From Butyrivibrio sp. (GTDB lineage: Bacteria; Bacillota; Clostridia; Lachnospirales; Lachnospiraceae): a stretch of 8,087 nucleotides of DNA. The stretch spans positions 1-8,087 of the forward strand of contig JAILEJ010000136.1 of NCBI GenBank assembly GCA_024688095.1, in the 5' to 3' direction. A model generated the notes under the pieces. That model was not told the DNA's origin, did not search any database, and saw only the letters and a program-made list of their open reading frames with translations. Position numbers and translations under genes: made by a program. Within the stretch, counting starts at the first letter, position 1, and each line of letters begins with the position of its first letter. Positions 7,340 to 8,087 of this stretch are shown here, in pieces.

Positions 7340-7373
7340 ATTTAAAACAGTGTTTTAAAACACTGTTTTAAAT
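7340..7373. promoter_or_regulatory. 34-bp perfect palindrome, probable TetR operator
   Basis: Positions 7340-7373 read identically on both strands, centred between 7356 and 7357. The site is built from two adjacent 13-bp dyads, AAAACAGTGTTTT (7344-7356) and AAAACACTGTTTT (7357-7369), whose centres are 13 bp apart. The right edge overlaps the last two bases of the -10 hexamer, and the expected transcription start falls inside the palindrome. This layout fits repression by two TetR dimers binding side by side. Assignment to the adjacent TetR is inference from position. Confidence 0.8.
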
Positions 7374-7399
7374 TATATATTCTTTATAATTTTTGTCAA
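7372..7399 (-). promoter_or_regulatory. Sigma-A promoter of the tetR-transporter operon
   Basis: Minus strand: consensus -35 TTGACA (7399-7394), a 16-nt spacer, and consensus -10 TATAAT (7377-7372). The start point would be near 7365, about 58 nt before the tetR start codon. Both hexamers match the vegetative consensus exactly, so the unrepressed promoter should be strong; the slightly short spacer may moderate it. It is the only convincing promoter seen for the five-gene operon. Confidence 0.8.
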
Positions 7400-7490
7400 T
7401 GATTTTTTATTATATTTTATAATTGCAATTCCATATGTTATGGAGGATACAAGAATTTTATTACAAATAAAAGTCTATCTTGCTTACGCA

Positions 7491-7532
7491 AAATAAAAAG
7501 GCGTTACCCGCAAGTTTTCCGGGTAACGCCTT
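7491..7532 (-). terminator. Strong rho-independent terminator of the upstream gene
   Basis: A 13-bp perfect stem (plus-strand arms 7498-7510 and 7520-7532, core GGCGTTACCCG) with a 9-nt loop is followed on the minus strand by TTTTTATTT. It starts 17 nt after the TGA of the minus-strand gene ending at 7549. The GC-rich stem and U-tract make this a confident intrinsic terminator. It insulates the operon promoter from upstream transcription. There is no T-run on the plus-strand side. Confidence 0.93.
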
Positions 7533-7548
7533 GATATAACTGGGTAAA

Positions 7549-8087
7549 TCAATCGTTGTTGTTTTGATTTTCACCATTTTGTACTTCATTTAGTGCAATC
7601 TGGTCCTGATAAGCCATATATGCATTATCAAGTCCGTATTTTTGATACACTTTATCTATTTTATACATAATTGTTCTAATAAGATCCTGTTTTAAATACA
7701 TAGAATCAAAATCATCGTCAAGATCATAGCCACCCAAATCCATGTTATTTAAAGTCAGGAACTTTCTACATAAATCAGAGATTGGTTCCAAATCCTTTCC
7801 AAGTGCATTATAATCAGTACCTACCGGATAAACAAACTCTGGTTTGATCAATGCTTTTAGTTTTGGGAAAGTATAATAAATTCCAACTTTCATATCACCC
7901 TTTTCATAATATTCTCCTGGCTCAGTGGCTTCATAGATTCGGTCGTAATCTTCCTTATACTTATAGTCATCTGTAATTTCACCTTCTTTAACAACCAGCT
8001 TTTGCCCTTCTAAGTATGTTTTTAACTCATTATGAGCTACAACATATTTGCTTCGAGAAAGTGAATCAATCTGTGAATATAAATCAC
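7549..8087 (-). CDS. Hypothetical protein, C-terminal part (5' end beyond window)
   Basis: The minus-strand frame is open from the right edge of the window to the TGA at 7551-7549, giving at least 179 residues. A Met at 7893 is internal, because the frame continues upstream of it without a stop (for example YSQIDSLSRSKYVVAHNELKTYL and then GEITDDYKYKEDYDRIYE), so the gene starts outside the window. I do not recognise the family. The visible part is hydrophilic, rich in Asp, Tyr and Lys, with no membrane segment and no familiar catalytic motif. A conserved-looking core, KVGIYYTFPKLKALIKPEF, is followed by a helical stretch and an Asn/Gln/Glu-rich disordered tail (NEVQNGENQNNND). It could be a secreted or lipoprotein-type product or a cytoplasmic protein; the missing N-terminus would decide. 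Its own terminator follows, so it is transcriptionally separate from the transporter operon. Confidence 0.8.
   Translation of the reverse strand, partial: DLYSQIDSLSRSKYVVAHNELKTYLEGQKLVVKEGEITDDYKYKEDYDRIYEATEPGEYYEKGDMKVGIYYTFPKLKALIKPEFVYPVGTDYNALGKDLEPISDLCRKFLTLNNMDLGGYDLDDDFDSMYLKQDLIRTIMYKIDKVYQKYGLDNAYMAYQDQIALNEVQNGENQNNND

Noticed and set aside
7340..7373. Long palindrome as a transcription terminator
   Set aside because: It overlaps the -10 hexamer and predicted start of a consensus promoter, its stem would be very AT-rich with almost no loop, and no U-tract follows it. An operator fits better.
7429..7470. Short plus-strand peptide starting near the ATG after CCAT at 7431-7436
   Set aside because: About a dozen codons, no ribosome site at a suitable distance, no similarity recognised, and it lies in AT-rich spacer between a terminator and a promoter.
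1..8087. CRISPR array, tRNA, rRNA or riboswitch
   Set aside because: No regularly spaced direct repeats, no cloverleaf or rRNA-like sequence, and no known riboswitch core recognised; intergenic gaps are all shorter than about 250 nt.

Overview
The window looks like a stretch of chromosome from a low-GC Firmicute, most probably a clostridial (Lachnospiraceae-type) anaerobe. This is inferred from the AT-rich intergenic DNA, strong AGGAGG-type ribosome sites, the protein families and the likely ISL3-type transposase remnant. No taxonomic marker gene is present. All complete genes lie on the minus strand.

Layout, left to right: (1) 1-162, plus strand: the end of a small helix-turn-helix ORF that looks like a truncated ISL3-family transposase. 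(2) 201-246: a U-tract hairpin that ends the minus-strand operon. (3) 273-7307: a five-gene operon, read right to left. It encodes a TetR-family repressor (7307-6693), an ECF transporter S component of the MptD/Trep_Strep type (6619-5990), an EcfT/CbiQ transmembrane protein (5990-5256), a 1083-residue protein joining two ECF ATPase domains to a complete ABC half-transporter (5251-2000), and a second ABC half-transporter (2003-273). Four of the genes are joined by overlaps or a 4-nt gap, so they are almost certainly co-translated. (4) 7340-7399: the operon promoter (TTGACA, 16 nt, TATAAT) overlapping a perfect 34-bp palindrome, the likely TetR operator. (5) 7491-7532: a strong terminator belonging to the next upstream gene. 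(6) 7549-8087: the C-terminal part of an unrecognised minus-strand protein that runs off the window.

The genes appear to build one nutrient-uptake unit. An S component plus EcfT plus two ECF ATPase domains make an ECF importer. The two half-transporters carry the DEATAxxDPENE variant recalled from the siderophore-linked YbtPQ/IrtAB group and probably form a heterodimer. The substrate cannot be read from sequence; a metal chelate, siderophore, haem or related small molecule is a reasonable guess.

The most notable point is the triple-ATPase fusion. A good ribosome site and in-frame ATG (3748) are preserved at the junction, and stop codons in both other frames sit just before it. It is therefore either a recent natural fusion, possibly with two products, or an indel (real or a sequence error) between two ordinarily separate genes.
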